The notes under the pieces are model-generated. The model was not told where the DNA came from and did not search any database. It worked only from the letters and a program-made list of their open reading frames with translations. DNA of 64,000 bases from Lagopus muta. Lineage: Eukaryota; Chordata; Aves; Galliformes; Phasianidae. The stretch is taken from the NCBI RefSeq assembly GCF_023343835.1, contig NC_064435.1, forward strand, positions 58,673,634-58,737,633, read 5' to 3'. A program made the position numbers and the translations under genes. Positions 39,346 through 52,442 of this stretch are shown here, piece by piece. How positions within the stretch are numbered: the stretch's first letter is position 1; each line of letters begins with the position of its first letter.

Positions 39346-40061
39346 GAGGCACTGATGGGTGAAACTGTGGAAAGGGAAGGAAGTGAATAAGCTGAAGACT
39401 TGTTTTTGGCATGAGAATGTCTGTAAATTGACCAGAACTGGTAGCAAGGGACTGGGCACACAGACTCAATGGCATTCCTTCCAAATCTGAAGACTTGCAA
39501 ATATCTTACTCTGTGCTTTCTGAATACTGATATGAAGCACATCTTTAGAGACACTGGTGTTTTAAGTTGCAGGAAATGGTGCTTTGGTGAGGGCAGAGCA
39601 GTTAGGGCCAAAAATAAAAGCTGGAGCGTGTACCACTGGAGTCATGTGGCTGGGATTGGATAGGTGTGCTGCAGGAGGTGGGTCAGTCTGGTGGTGCTGA
39701 CTCAGGAAATGCCTGCTGGAAATCCTACGTCATCACCATATTTGTTGTGTGACAACATTTTAGAAATTGAGAGACTTTTGTAGCAAGTGCTTTTAGCCCC
39801 TGGCTGCAAGGATGGTGGGGGAGGAGTGAAATGGCTGGTTTATGCTAATCAGCCAGCTGTTAATGAAGTGTATATTCAATTTTTGAAATGATACAGAAGA
39901 ATTTTTAAGTGGGTTGAAGCCAGACTTGAACAGGCATGTTTTGAGGCTTAGTGTTGGGTACATTTGTGCTAGAATACCTTATGGTGAAGGTAGGGTGGAA
40001 GATCTTCTGTCTTAATTGCCTAAACAAGCTTAGGCTGGAATATGTTTTTGTAAGGAGGTGT

Positions 40062-40064
<3 letters not shown>

Positions 40065-40099
<35 letters not shown>
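40065..40099. repeat. T homopolymer (35 nt)
   Basis: Thirty-five consecutive T followed by 'cccaggattaaatctg'. No retroposed body is recognised to its right. The T run plus CCCAG resembles a strong polypyrimidine-acceptor, but no coding exon follows. Confidence 0.95.
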
Positions 40100-40933
40100 C
40101 CCAGGATTAAATCTGTAACCTAGTGTTAGTGGGCTTGCTTTCTTCCCTAGGAAGTAAGATCTCTTACTCTGGACTGTTACAGTTGTTGATAAAGGAAATC
40201 TAAATGTGCATGGTGAAATAATGTGGTAGTTCAGCATATCTGTATGCTTCTAATTCTTGGTCTCTTGTTCACAGAATGGCACTGTGAATTTTTCAGTTTG
40301 GGTTAAGTTGCAGGACTTGTGAACCTACTGAAGGCTCAGGGCATCCTTCTTTTGGCAGCTGCTTGTTCTGTAGGTTGTAGCCCAGAAGTCACCATTGCTG
40401 AAGGAGAAGAGATACACTGGGAGATTCTGATGAAAGCGGGAATATAAAGGAAGTCAGCAACATGGCAATGGCTATCCAAAGGGAAGGGAGATAAAGATCA
40501 ATCCAGGCACCAGTGTGGCATGTGGGCACTTTACAATGTCTTGGCTTTTCCCAAACGTAGCGTTAGCACTCTTCACTGTGTTGTCTTCTATGCATATCAG
40601 TTCTTCCTGAATCAGAGCCTGTTTGAATCATCCTTTTGAGTCTTGTCTTCTAGATCTTCAGGGGCTCAGTAATGTGCGTGAGCAATTGATAAGTCAGATG
40701 TCTCTAGTTGCAGAACTGCTTCTACCTCCTCTGCCCTCGAGACTGCGGTGTGGTTTTGGGCTAGCCCTGTTCATGTTCAGACACCTCTGAACGTGTCTGT
40801 CAGGTGTGCTGTCATTCCTCTCCCTCCCTCCTGTTTTGCTTGGTAACTGCATGAGATCATCTTTTCTTTTACCAGCACCACCCCCCTTATTCCTCCTCCC
40901 AACAACTAGCATTACTATGTAGGCTTTTAAAGT

Positions 40934-40935
<2 letters not shown>

Positions 40936-40972
<37 letters not shown>
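40936..40972. repeat. T homopolymer (37 nt)
   Basis: Thirty-seven consecutive T only 836 bp after the previous 35 nt T run. No recognisable element between them. Confidence 0.95.
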
Positions 40973-40975
<3 letters not shown>

Positions 40976-43900
40976 CTGTGGTTTCAGTTCTGTCTGCCTT
41001 TGAAAGATCTCTACTTAGTGCAGCACTGATTCTGAGCCAGTCATCTGTCTCTATGGAGTCTGTGGATTATATATCTATATGTCTACGGACCCCTGAGGTA
41101 CTTTACCTAAAAGTAAAAAGGAATATACATTGAAGAGTTTGGGCCATCCTGGTTACCTCAACCCATCATCAGGGAACAGGGATACTTGAATTAAGTGTTT
41201 CTTGGAAGTAAATGCCTCTAATGTTTAAGAAGCTGGTGGTGGGAATAGGAATTGTGAAGTCCAGTGAGACACATTACACTGTGGAGTCTCACCACAGTTA
41301 CTGGGCTCAAACTGCAGCCTAATGCAATTCTGCTATGAATCCAAGTGCTGTATTAATCTAAGTCCTGCAACTTGCTGAATTAATTAGACAAAATAAAAAA
41401 TCACAGAAGATCAGGCTCTGACATTAAAGACTTGACTACAAATGTCATCATTCACTGTTTTGAAAAAAAAAAAAATTGATAAATCTCTGAAATATAAGAT
41501 TTATTTTTCTGCAGCTTGACAGTGCATCAGACTTATCTTTAAACTGTGAAACTCATGGAGCAGATCTGGGTGCAGCTCTGCCAGCTTCAGTACACTGTGA
41601 CGTGTGACAGCTGAAGTTGTGGCCCTGTAACTTTAGCAGCAGCAGACAGATGCCTTCAAACCAGTTCTTGTTTTGTATTTGAAGGTGAAAAATTAAGCTG
41701 ATTTATTTTTTTCCTAGGGTAGAAAAATAAGGTTTTGGTAACAGATAATGGTCAGAAAATCCTATTCCAACCTATCCTTGGCAGAAAGAAGGAAGATACA
41801 AATCAAGTAGCAGTTTGTGTCCAGGTGCTGGGAATTGTGAACTTCATCTGCTTCCAGGAATCTGCACCATGAAAATCACTTCTCAAACTGACACAGGATG
41901 ACTGAGAGATCTTACCCAAGCCTGTTTAGAGAGGTTCTCTCAGTTTTTAGCAATGGTTTCAACTCCTTACTTCCTGAAAAAGTGAATTTCAGCTTCCTTC
42001 AGTGCATGTCACAGTGCACCTCTACTACATCATGATCTGCTGTTCTCCTTTTTTTTCTTTCCCAGGCCAACTTTCTAGGACTATGCAGACTTCAACTCTT
42101 AACTACTTCTAGTGATTCTTTTTAGTAAACACAGCCATTAGCCTAGCTCTGACAATTTTTTCGCTCTTTGTCCTGTGCGTTTTGATTCTTTTTCCCTTTT
42201 GTACTACTATGACTCAGAGTCCATGACAGTCTTTGGTTTTGTTTGTGTACCTTGGGCAGCCTTCTCCATATCTGTTGTGAAGTCCATATTTGAGTGGAGA
42301 TCTGTGTGCTTGACAGTCTAAGAGAAAGCTGTTCTTGCATCTGGTTTTCTGGAAGACTTTTAAGTAGCCACAGGCTTAGTGGGATCTGCAGATGCTTTTT
42401 GCTCCCTCCACAGGAGCACTTAACATTGCTTTCATCTGCTGGCACCTCACCATGGCTCTGCTGGCCTCTGTCAGTGATGCTGACCAGGACAGTGCTTTAA
42501 GCTCCTGTCAGAACCTCCTCCTAGGACAAACAACACTGTTCTTTATCTGTTCTCATTCCAAATATCATGATGGCAGATGTGAACCTTTCCTTTCTTTAGG
42601 AAGAAACGTGACTAGGTTGTCCAAGCAAGCTGTGGTACTGTCCCCTCTTCAGGTCCCTCTGCTCATATTGAGGTAACTGGCTTTCAGATCTCTGCCGGAT
42701 GGGGCTGGGAGTGTCTGCCACAGTTAGAGCAGAGCCTGTGCTATAAGTGCCTGTGGCGGTACTTGAGATGACATCTGTGAGTGCTAAATCCACAGGCCTG
42801 CTACTCTTTCACCCTAAACAAGAAGGCTATGAGCAGTTGTACAGACAGCAGACATCCTTCTGAAGCAAGCTGCTGTTCAGTAGCAGTGAAGCACTGCACA
42901 TCATGCAGTCAACGGTTTTACTGTTAAAGCATTTTTCTGTGCAGATGTGCTCATGTGGCTTACCATCCCTCTGATGTTAGCCATATGGCCTGGCTTCAAG
43001 TCTCTGCAGAGCTTTTCATTGTCTGTGCCATAATATATGTGTATGTGTACCTACGTGTATGTTTCTTTCCCTAGAAGGAGCTCGGTGAGAGCAGAGATTC
43101 TTCACTGTCCTTTTGATCCTGTGCTCCTTTGGGATTGCAGGAAAAGTTTAAAAGGTTTATTCTGAAGCCCAGGCAGACAGGCAGGTTTTTTGTTAATGAT
43201 CCCTCAAGTGTTTCTTCTTGGCTCCCTTATCTCCAAAGCAGAAGTTGTGACTTTGTTTCCTGTTTGCTTTCTTCAGTAGGTGCTTTAGAAGTAGTGCCCA
43301 TATTGTCAGATGACAACATCCCCAAGATTGTTGATTACTGTGAGGGTATACAAAAAACTAATAGTTGATATAGAGTGATCCCGTGTTTGACCTTATTCAG
43401 CAGGCCTCACTTGACTTGAACATAACCTCTTCCAATGTTACATCTGTAGAACTGGGCTCTCAAGCAGAGGCTCAGACTGTTGAACTAAGACAGCGTGCAA
43501 AATACTTACCTCTAAGGACCAGAATCTTTTGCCAAGAACTTGCTAGTCCTGAATTGGTACCCTTCTGCTATAAACTTGAACCTCAGACTATCCAATCACA
43601 GAACCTGTAGGTCTGTTTTTTTAACTCCCAGAAATTTCTTAGAAAAGAAGTGAGATGGCAGTGAACTGGGAGCTTTAAGATGGTACTAGGAATTTTGAAC
43701 TGGCTTGGCATGGCCTTGAAAGTTGTTGTTTAGCACAGAGAACAGAAAAAGAACTGCCTGTTAGTGTGTTTGATATCCCACAGTTAAAGCTTAAGATTAA
43801 AATAATTTTGTTAATATTGGTCTGTGGAACTGCTGGTATCTTTACCATTATTTTGTTAACCTGACGAATCCCAAGCCTATCAACTACCACAAGGTGAGGC

Positions 43901-44459
43901 ACAAAGCCATAGACAGTGACCTGCAGGAATGAGCAGTGAGTTCCAGTTGCTCAGAGGCTCTCAGTGAAGATTTTAATTGGCCACAAAAACCACAAGCCTC
44001 ACTGGGGAAAGATAAAGCAGTGGGTTTAAATTGCTGTAGCAGTCCGGAGATTAAACTAGGGTCATGCAGTGACATGGCTCACTCTAGCCTGAGTAGCTAG
44101 TGTCAGGAACTGAGTTTAAGCCACAAAGGCTAGCTGGAAGAATTGGTAAGAAGTCTGCCCAAATTCAAGCTTCAGTACATCAGGTAACTGGATGTGTAAA
44201 GCTGTCAGGCTTTTTTACATTTTTACAAGGCTTTTGAAAGCCAAAGTTGTAGCACATAGCATGGAGATGTGTGCCTGAATTTCTTGTGGATAGAACCTGT
44301 CCTTCAACAAAGCTACCAACAGTCTGGATGTGGTTCTTGTAATTCGTGTTTCTTTTGCAGCCCTTTCTTTGAGCTTAAGAATATCAGTAGTTCTTTACTA
44401 CTTATTTATACTTTACAAGCTTCAAGTGTGTTTTCTGTCATGCTTTTCTGCCCATGAAA

Positions 44460-44737
44460 AGGGTTGGAACACCTCTCCTGCAAGGACAGACTGAGAGAGC
44501 TGGGGCTGGTCAGCCTGGAGAAGAGAAGGTTCTAGGGAGACCTGAGAGCAGCCTTTCAGTATCTCAAGAGGGGCTGTAGGAAAGAAGAGGACAGGCTCTT
44601 TAGTAGGGTCTGTTGTGACAGGACAAGGGGAAATAGTTTCAAACTAAAAGAGGGGAGATTTAGATTGGACATGAGGAATAAGTTTTTTACAAGAAGAGTG
44701 GTGACACAGGTTTCCCAGAGAGGTGGTGGATCCCTGT
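44460..44737 (+). mobile_element. CR1 LINE fragment lacking its 3' tail
   Basis: Colinear CR1 phrases: 'gggttggaacacctctcctg', 'ctggggctggtcagcctgga', 'gggtctgttgtgacaggac', 'gggagatttagattggac' and 'agaggtggtggatccctg'. The match stops before the region that carries the octamer tail. Most CR1 copies are truncated at the 5' end, so the missing 3' end implies a later deletion or heavy decay. Confidence 0.9.
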
Positions 44738-47700
44738 CTCTGTAGCCATCCACATTCTTTGCAGGCATTCTCCCTTCTGCAGACTTGAATGATCTCGGAT
44801 GTGTTTAGAATTTGAAGACAGTGTACAAAAAAAAAAACAACTGGATGAAAGAGGATGTCTGTGGGATGAGACAGAACAGCAAGGGTTGCTATATTATCAG
44901 TGTGAATCAGATCAATAGCTGGCCGAGTATCTGGTTCCCCAGGTGGTTCACCCATCCATAGTCTTGCTTTTTATTGGTGTTTTATTTTTTTCCTCAATCT
45001 TTCTGTGTTGTGTGGAGCCAGCTTCTGAAGTGCTGCTTGTACTGGTATTATCAGCAGTAATACAGTGCTCTAGGGTGATAAGCAAGCTTCTTTTGGACAA
45101 GTTAGTCTCTTGTCAGGATGAAGGGCTGGAAGTTCAGTTGGCAGAGATCAGGTATGGTCCACTAGGAGCTGTGTTGTTAAATGGCTCAGACTGAGCCTGT
45201 TGGGTGGGTTTGTCAAAGCTTTGTTATTTGGATGAAATGGCAGCTGATGAGCAAACAGAATTCAAATCTGGTGTGTGTGTGTGTTACAGCTCTCTAATGA
45301 ACCAATTACTGTTCTGAGGGCTTTACAGTCCTTGCTCGTGAGAGGTGTGGGGCAGTCTGAGTAGGTGGGCTGATCTCTCTTCTCTGTATCAGAACCTGTG
45401 TAGCAGTTGGAGCCCCAGCATGACATTTGTGAGTACCGTAGCATACATGTTTCTGTGTGGGTGTCCTCTGAGAGGACTGGACCACATCTTTCTTCTAGTC
45501 TCAATTCCTATCCTAAACAAATGTTGAGCAACGTCTTCCTGCCTGCCTGCCCCATTCCTCTCCCATTAGTTGCTGCTCGGCTTCTGCAGTGGTGAACAAA
45601 CTATAGGTTGGTCTTCTAGATAAATGTGTGTTAATGACTCAAAAGTTGGTGTGGTGTTTCAGGTGTTAGCTTTTAATTGGAAGTTGCCTCCCAAGTAAGT
45701 TGTCAAGTCTCAAACAGGAATTTGTCCATTTTCTCCGCCCTGCTGACAGCATTACTTCCTCTGGAAATTATCTGAAGGGTGCAATCCAGCATGTTTCAAT
45801 TTTTTTTCTTTTGTTTTCCACACCAAAGATGCTGACAGATTCTGGCATAGCTTGTAAATTTTAGAGCTGGAGTCTAATGACCACGTTGCTTGCACAGTGT
45901 GCCAGCACATGGGATGCAGCGACAGTTTTTGTGGTCCACTGGAGATGTGAAGAGGGAAAACTAACAAGTTGGAGGAAGGAAGACACCTGATACACGCTTT
46001 TTCTTTTATTTTACGTGATCAGTAGCATTTCCTACTGTAGCACTTGATTAAATCACAGAATCATAAGAATAAAGAGAAACTTTCCTCCTTTGTTTTGAAT
46101 CGTGCTCTGCAAAATGTGAAATCTGAACTCGCTGGGCAAAAGTTCTCCAACTTCTAACTTACCTCTGGAAATGCTTTTTAGGGAGATGCTCCATTAAATT
46201 TGTCTCTGTTGTAATGAAAATGATTTCTTGAAATAGATATGGTGACAGCACTGTCATGCAAGGACAGGCATTTTTTTTTTTTTAAATCTGCTAATAACTG
46301 TGGTTGGTGATGTGTATGCTGACAGCTGTAATATCTGCATGGGCAAATGATACAATCTGCAATGACTGGAAATGCCAGTAGGAATAGTGTCTGTGTGCTG
46401 CCCCGTGCATTGAAAGCTTAAAAATGAGAATTTTAAAGCACAGTCAAGATAACTGTTGGGATGGGAACAAACACGTAATGATGTCTTGTATTTCCAAAGA
46501 TGCATTTTCTGTCTGCTAAGAAAAATGCCATTTTCAGTGACTGACAATGTAGACAGCAGACACCTGGCATTTTATTAAATGTAAGTGAGATTCTTGCAAG
46601 GCTTTTATTTTGTATTTTGGGGTTTTGCAATGTTGAAAATATAAGCCATTTTTATTTCTGCCATTTAACCATCATCAGCTGATAGGGCACAGTCTGCATG
46701 CTGTGAAGGAGAAGGATAAAACATGAAGATTAAGACAAGTCTTAGTGAAAATGTTCTAGTTTATTTTAATGGGTACCTGAGATATCTATAAATTCCAGGG
46801 GAGAAAGGGAATATTATGTGCTGATGGTTATCTTCTTCCAATTGAGGCCCAAACGAAAGCATCCCAGAAACTTTGAATAATAAAATTAAAAAAGCTTGAA
46901 AGGATACTTACATAATTTTAAAACTGTCTGCAGGCAGGCTGTTTAAGATGGGGAAAAAGCGAGAAGCTGTGTCTCCTGCTTTCTGAATGAATATAGTAGA
47001 AAGGGTTTGCGTCCTCATTTTTTGCAGGGCACACGCTCAAAAGACGTGCAGTTGTTGCATGTGATCCTTGCTCGTACAAATGTCCAGCTTTTATCCTTTT
47101 TGAAGTATTTTTGGTAATGAAGGTAGTTTGCATAACTCTGGAAAATGTAAATTGACTGGGAATAATAGATCTGTTAGAAGCAGAGAGAGGGAAAGCAGCT
47201 GAAGGACCTCGCTCAATTAATATCCTTTTTCTCAAGTGGCTGGTGTTCTTGGTATTATTCCCAGTGCTTCTTAGCCAGCCCTTTGTCCTAACTTTGCTGC
47301 TCCCTAAGTCTGGTTCTGTGCTGCTTCCATTAGTGTCTGCTTCAGGGGTGGAGTTAATGCACTCCATTAGCCATTCTGGAAAGTAAACTTCTGGCTCAAA
47401 ACGTGAGTGAGGCATATTAGGGTTTTTCTTTGAAGTGGAGTAAGGAAAGGTTCCTTAAGTGCACTGTACTCTTTTAGCACTTCTCATCAGACAGGCAGCA
47501 AATAGGCCAATTGCTTAGAGGTTATGAATTAAAGGGATATGTTGAAAGTCCTCAGCTTTCTGTTCTTAGCTTTAGCTGGTGAGGAGCTGTCATCTGGTAC
47601 AGCATTAAGCATCTTGCTTGACACATAAGCAGTTCTCTTTTGCTATTCACTGTCTCATTTATCGATATCTCCCTCAAAACTTAGTTGGTTTGGGTTTTGA

Positions 47701-50700
47701 CCAGTACAGAGAAGAAGTTGGGGCGTTCCTCTTGTGTGAGGTTCCTAACCCACGTGTGGCCCATACCACCATACTTTGCTCCTGTTTGTGAAGGATCCCT
47801 CAGGCCAGCTCTTCCACGCTTCCCTCCTGATGCACAGAGTCCAAGGTGGCAGCCGCCTCACCTAGTCCCTGAGTGCATATCTGTTGTCTGAGTCTCCCTC
47901 TGCCAGAGACCTTACTCTTCTTTAGCAGTTGGGGCGGCTTTTGAAGATGTCTTCAGGTATATTAAATTTCGTTGGCTTCTAAATTGGAGGCTTTATGACT
48001 TCTGAATTGGGGATTTGCTGTTGGCCATACTTAACTAGAAGTACCGAGACACAAACTTGTTTAAGCTGGTAAATATAGCTGCTGCCTCACCAGTTGGTGA
48101 CATTATTTCCTTCTGGATATTCCCTGTTGCCTTGCAAACTACTGCCAAGGTATATAGAGTGACTCACTTCTTGCAGTGCTTCCAGGATGGAAGTTCTTAA
48201 ATCTGAGCTTGGAGATGACAATAGCGATGTTTTTGCCTGCTTGCTAGGTTCAGCAGTTGTCTGTGTTGAAATGAGCCCAAAGGTGGCACACCCGTCCCTT
48301 GTAACACCTCGGCTAGCAGCTGCCATTTGTTGATGGAGTCATTTCTGCAGGGCTGCCTCTTGGTCAGGGCATTTCACTCGGAGGATCCAGCAGTTTGGGG
48401 CAAGTCTTTGTTGTGCTCCTACAGAAAGCTCCCATTGTGAAGGAGCTCGGGCTGGCACTGCACAATGTGACAAGTCTCCTACGCAGAGTCCTCCCACAGC
48501 CTTCCAAGCCAGCTGTGCCGTGCTTGCACCCTGCAAGGCAGTGGTGAGAGTGCTGGGAGCTGTTGACTGACATTATTACATAGTTCGGCATCTCCTCCTC
48601 GCTTCCTGTGGGCTGTGCAGCACAAGAGCAGGACTTTTTAATTAACACAATGATCTGAAGCTAGCTAAAGAGCAGAGCTCAGCTAAAACGGCTTCCTCAG
48701 TTGTTTGGGCAAGCAGCTGATGTGAAATCTGGCATGTTTACTTTATGTTGGCCTTTGACTGATCTGACATGAGAGGCATAAAAACAAATAGCACAGTGGT
48801 GCTTTTCTAGGAGAAATGTATGCTACAAGCCAGACTCCTGCTTTCATGGACTGGCTTTTTGATATCCATAATGCCCGGCTGCTCTTCAGTGCCTTACTCT
48901 TTCAGTGCATTTTGGTTACTCTGAGGATCAGGATTTTCCAGATTTCTTTCTTGCCCAGACAAGCAGGTGATTCACAGCCACAGTCTTGTTCTTTTTCCCC
49001 ATTTTCTTTCTTAAACTTCCAGTCCTGCATCTGTGTATTAAAAGATGGAGACTAAAGGATCAGGGTTATTCCTTTCAGCTTAACCTATCATTTGACTTGC
49101 CGTGGCTAAGGGCCTGACTCCTGTAAAATGATACGGACAAAGCCAGATGAGTTCCCTCGTGTGTTGATCTGGATGTTAATTACATCCACCTGGAAAGAAA
49201 AACTGGACATGTGCAGATGATAAGCATGATCTGGATGGGTAAAGGTAAAGTTATCTCTTTCCTACTTCTGACGTTTTCCCCCCCCATTGCCTGTGCAGCA
49301 CTCTGTACTAACATGGTGTTATCTGCTGAGCCAGGACTAGGTGTCATTAACTTTGAAACCTGTTAAACCTGTCTCCTCGTGCTCTTATCTGCTTAGAATG
49401 GGAGGAAGCACTCAGGTGTTTTTGGTTTGTGCAGAAGGTGCGCTGTGTCTGAGAGTCATGTACAAAATGCAATGGTTCTGCATTGCACACTTTTGGCTGT
49501 TGTTTTTCCGACATTTGTTGGGCTGAACTTTTGCCCAGCGCAAATACTGGTTCCTAATGGTGATCTCCACAGTGCAGCCACAAAAGTCTGCAGAGCTGGT
49601 AGGCTTCAAATAAGCTGCTTCAATAACGTACTAACAAACGCATGTGAAACACAACACAACTCAGTGTTGAGTGTTCGTATTCCTTCCCTGCTGCCTACCC
49701 TGGAGCAAAAATGTACAGTGATGGCATCAACCTGTGAACCACTGTTTTTGTTTTACGTAACTCTTTGTCTTTATGTAACTATTAGTCTCCACTTTCTTTG
49801 TCCTTGGAACTGTTTCTTCCCGAAGATGGGATACATCATCAAATAAAAATTGTCTTGGTCACCATTTGGCTCGTGCTGTGGGAATTCAGTATGGATTTAG
49901 TAATAACTGCCTGATCTTACTATTAAAGAGCTTGCCAATTCCTGATGCTGTCTAGCAATTTAAGAGAATGAGGCAAGAAAAGGCTTGAAAAGGAACACTG
50001 GGCTCTTGTCAAAAGAAAACAGAGGGGTTGTAGTCATTATTGTTCTATTTAGGGGGTGAGGATGTGAGCTGTGTGTCTGTGGCTGTAACCCAGGAGGCTG
50101 AAGGCAGAGGAAGTTGTCAGGATAAGAGGTGAGAAGTCGTGAGCTGAAGTTAATAGGAGCAGTTCAGTGTCTCTGGGCAAGGACACAGCTCTTATTGAAG
50201 CCTGTCCGAGTCAGTTTGTTGTACTGAGGAGTAGTTGTGTTGAAAGCATTCTTGGAAGCAAGCTATGCAGTGTAGTAATGAAACTAAGAGCTAACATACT
50301 GCATCTGTTCTTTTCTGCCTTTGAACAGTACAAATCCCTCCTCCTTCCTTAGAGCTCCTGGGCTTTGCGTAACCTCTGATGTATTCTCCAGGTTTTTAGC
50401 ATAACCAGTAGGATGGGAGCAGAGTCTCTTGTGAACAGCACACTTTTTATTTTATTTTTAGCCCTTCAGGATCCACCAATTAGAAGTGCTTCTTGCAATT
50501 TGACTTCTCATGCAGGATGCCTTTACTGAAAGGTGACTCTTCTGGAATTTACAGTGCTCTAAATCACTTTGCGTGCGCTGAAGAGCTGCATGTCTGGTCT
50601 GGCCACAGCGCAGTTTTTTCAGGCATGGGAAAAGCCAGCATTGCCCATGCCTTTCATCTGAAGGAGGGCTCAGGCTGTGAATGCTGTATTCTCTTCTAGG

Positions 50701-50714
50701 TACACAACTGCCCT

Positions 50715-50731
50715 CCCCCCCCCCCCCCCCC
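50715..50731. repeat. C homopolymer (17 nt)
   Basis: Seventeen consecutive C in a slightly longer C-rich tract (50711-50734). The G strand is antisense to PARD6G. It produces a spurious glycine run in a 175-codon - strand open frame. Confidence 0.95.
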
Positions 50732-52392
50732 TCCAATCTAATGATATTATTTAGCAAGCAAGCTTGGCAATGACTCAGCGTTATCGCCTGTGTAACAGGA
50801 AAACTGAGGTTGTGAAGGGAATTCCCAGTGTCAGGAATAACGGGTACAATACCCAAGAGTGGCACTGGCAAACTCTGCTCTGTTTGTAGCAACAGGATAG
50901 CATTTCTAGCACAGAGTGCTGTCGGAGTCTCGGTGCCAGGCAAATCGTGAGAAACTTGCTGCTGCTGGCATGGCTGCACTCCCATTCAGAAAACTGGCTT
51001 GGCTAGAAGCAGGTGGTCTGTGCTGCAGTGTGTGGTATGGTGCTGCTGATGGAATGCAAGGAATAACCTGTGCTCCTTGGGAGGTGTGTCGATGCTAGCA
51101 GCTGCCAGCATTGATGTTCGTTAAGGAGACAGAGTACTAGCAGGAGGCCCAGGGCTTGATTTGGTAACCAGAGAACATGCTTTCTTACATCTGAACTAGT
51201 AAATGTCAGCTTCACTTGCCGTGTTTCATGTTGTGTTCTGATATCGTGGAGCCTGATCTAATCCTTTAATTTCTGAACAATCACTTCCTGTCTGCCACTC
51301 CCTTGTTTGTATCATGTGCTCATAGGGAGAAACCCTGTTTTAAGGAAAAAAGTACAAGAGCCACTAGTTTACCACACCTAAATAATGATGGGGCGTCTCA
51401 AAGACTGCTTAAAGGAAGAAGCCAAATTTGCACTACTTATGAAACATTAGTGTACTTGTGTTGTTTTTTCTTCCTTGCTTTGGTGTTAACAAACAGTGCT
51501 TGATATTCTAGAAGAAGAAAAGCTCTGCAGTTGGGATAGAGGTAGCCTGAGGCCCATCCCCCTCAAACATACTAGTTCTGCTGATACCCACTGATGCTAG
51601 GCAATTGAACAATACTCTCTGTTCTACCTTGCTTGCAAGAGCCCTCTCTGGTGTGAATTTGCCCAAGGCTGCAGCCTTTAGTTAGTTTGTCTACAGAGTT
51701 GGGCTTGGAGCCCTAGCCTGTCACAGAGGAAGGAGTACAGTTGTAAAAATAATACTGGAGCAGTCATTCGGTCAAGAGCTCCACACAGCTGGTCCTTCTG
51801 CTGGGATTTCCCTCATCCTTTAAGCTGACAGCTGGTGAGACTTTAAAAGTAACAAACTGATTTTGCCTTCAGCTGTAGAAGACATGCAAGCTATATATTG
51901 TGGTTGGCAACCCTGCCCACTGCAAGCTCTGGGTACCTCCTTGTGATTCCCTGCATGAGAAGGTGAGGATCTCTCATTCCTAAGGCTGGCTTGTTTCAGT
52001 ACCTCCATGGCCTGGGACTGAGGGCCTGGACTCTCCTAGCAGCAGGCTGGACAGCTTCACGAGTGGTAACCAGTAAAGGCAGCCTTTGCTTCATACCAGC
52101 AGTGCTTCGAGGTGCCCCAGAGGCAAGGCTGGGAGGGCATTGCTGTGGAGGCCCAGGCTGGGCAGGCAGGGAGCACGCAGCCTGCTGGCTGACCTGCAGG
52201 GTGTTCAGAGATCGTGACGGGCAAGTGCTGTAATAAATATCTTGGGCCACGCTTGTTTTGAAACCTCCTTAATTCAGTGATAAGAGGCAGAATCTGGATT
52301 GTGTTTATGATCTGATGACTTGGAGGCAGAAACCAGCAAAGTGTTTTGTAAAGCAGTGTACATGCTTTTCTGCCTCTCCTCCAGTGCAGGGT

Positions 52393-52442
52393 GTATGTGG
52401 TACATCTTGTATGTGGTACATCATGTATGTGGGGCGCATCTT
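52393..52442. repeat. Three tandem copies of a 16 bp unit
   Basis: GTATGTGGTACATCTT (52393-52408), GTATGTGGTACATCAT (52409-52424), then a degenerate third copy GTATGTGGGGCGCATCTT (52425-52442). A small minisatellite-like duplication in intron 2. Confidence 0.85.

Noticed and set aside
40065-40110. T35 followed by CCCAG as a splice acceptor of a hidden PARD6G exon
   Set aside because: No coding sequence in the required phase follows, and exon 2 to exon 3 joins perfectly without an intermediate exon.
46050-46075. Possible CR1 remnant ('aatcacagaatcataagaat')
   Set aside because: Too short and not followed by the 'ttggaaaggacc' phrase expected in an antisense CR1 tail.
50458-50985. 175-codon - strand open frame in intron 2
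   Set aside because: Includes a glycine run from the C17 homopolymer, has no recognisable domain, and its length is unremarkable for random sequence of this size.
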